A stretch of 33,686 bases of DNA, from the NCBI GenBank assembly GCA_018712405.1, contig DVHB01000091.1, positions 1-33,686 on the forward strand, read 5' to 3'. Under the pieces are notes generated by a model. It had not been told where the DNA came from, searched no databases, and worked only from the letters and a program-made list of their open reading frames with translations. The stretch comes from Candidatus Coproplasma stercoripullorum (GTDB lineage: Bacteria; Bacillota; Clostridia; Christensenellales; Borkfalkiaceae). A program made the translations under genes and the position numbers. How positions within the stretch are numbered: position 1 is the stretch's first letter; each line of letters starts with the position of its first letter. This document shows, one piece after another, positions 33,631 to 33,686 of this stretch.

Positions 33631-33686
33631 TGCGGCAATAATTATTTTAAAATAATTACTATGCGCAAGGCGAATTTAGTTCGCCG

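Noticed and set aside
1-33686. CRISPR array, tRNA/rRNA genes, transposase, toxin-antitoxin pair
   Set aside because: No regularly spaced direct repeats, no tRNA/rRNA-like sequence recognised, and no transposase/integrase or classical TA ORFs found.

Overview
33.7 kb chromosomal window from an anaerobic Firmicute, probably a gut Clostridia-like organism (inferred from gene content; not verified). Most genes lie on the minus strand. Recognisable housekeeping content: anaerobic RNR (nrdD), glpK, GH4 glycosidase, Bcp peroxiredoxin, a P-type Ca/Mn ATPase behind a yybP-ykoY-like riboswitch, a macrodomain + SirTM-type sirtuin pair, a YwnA/YwnB-like pair, a YfbR-like HD phosphohydrolase, a TPP riboswitch + thiT-like gene, and the frr-uppS-cdsA-dxr-rseP operon. 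The best candidates for something undescribed are: (1) an about 1.3 kb zone (18.57-19.87 kb) without convincing long ORFs, containing a near-consensus promoter, a LacI-type palindrome, four minute SD-preceded ORFs, many hairpins and two intrinsic terminators, i.e. one or two candidate structured RNAs; (2) an AT-richer transcription unit (10.4-13.9 kb) with a secreted MACPF-signature protein carrying a GLUG-like C-terminal domain, followed by an ABC exporter of immunity type; (3) an AT-richer secreted papain-fold-like peptidase plus a membrane-anchored partner; (4) a dispersed repeat found just downstream of three unrelated minus-strand genes. All calls are by eye from sequence; no database search or folding was run.
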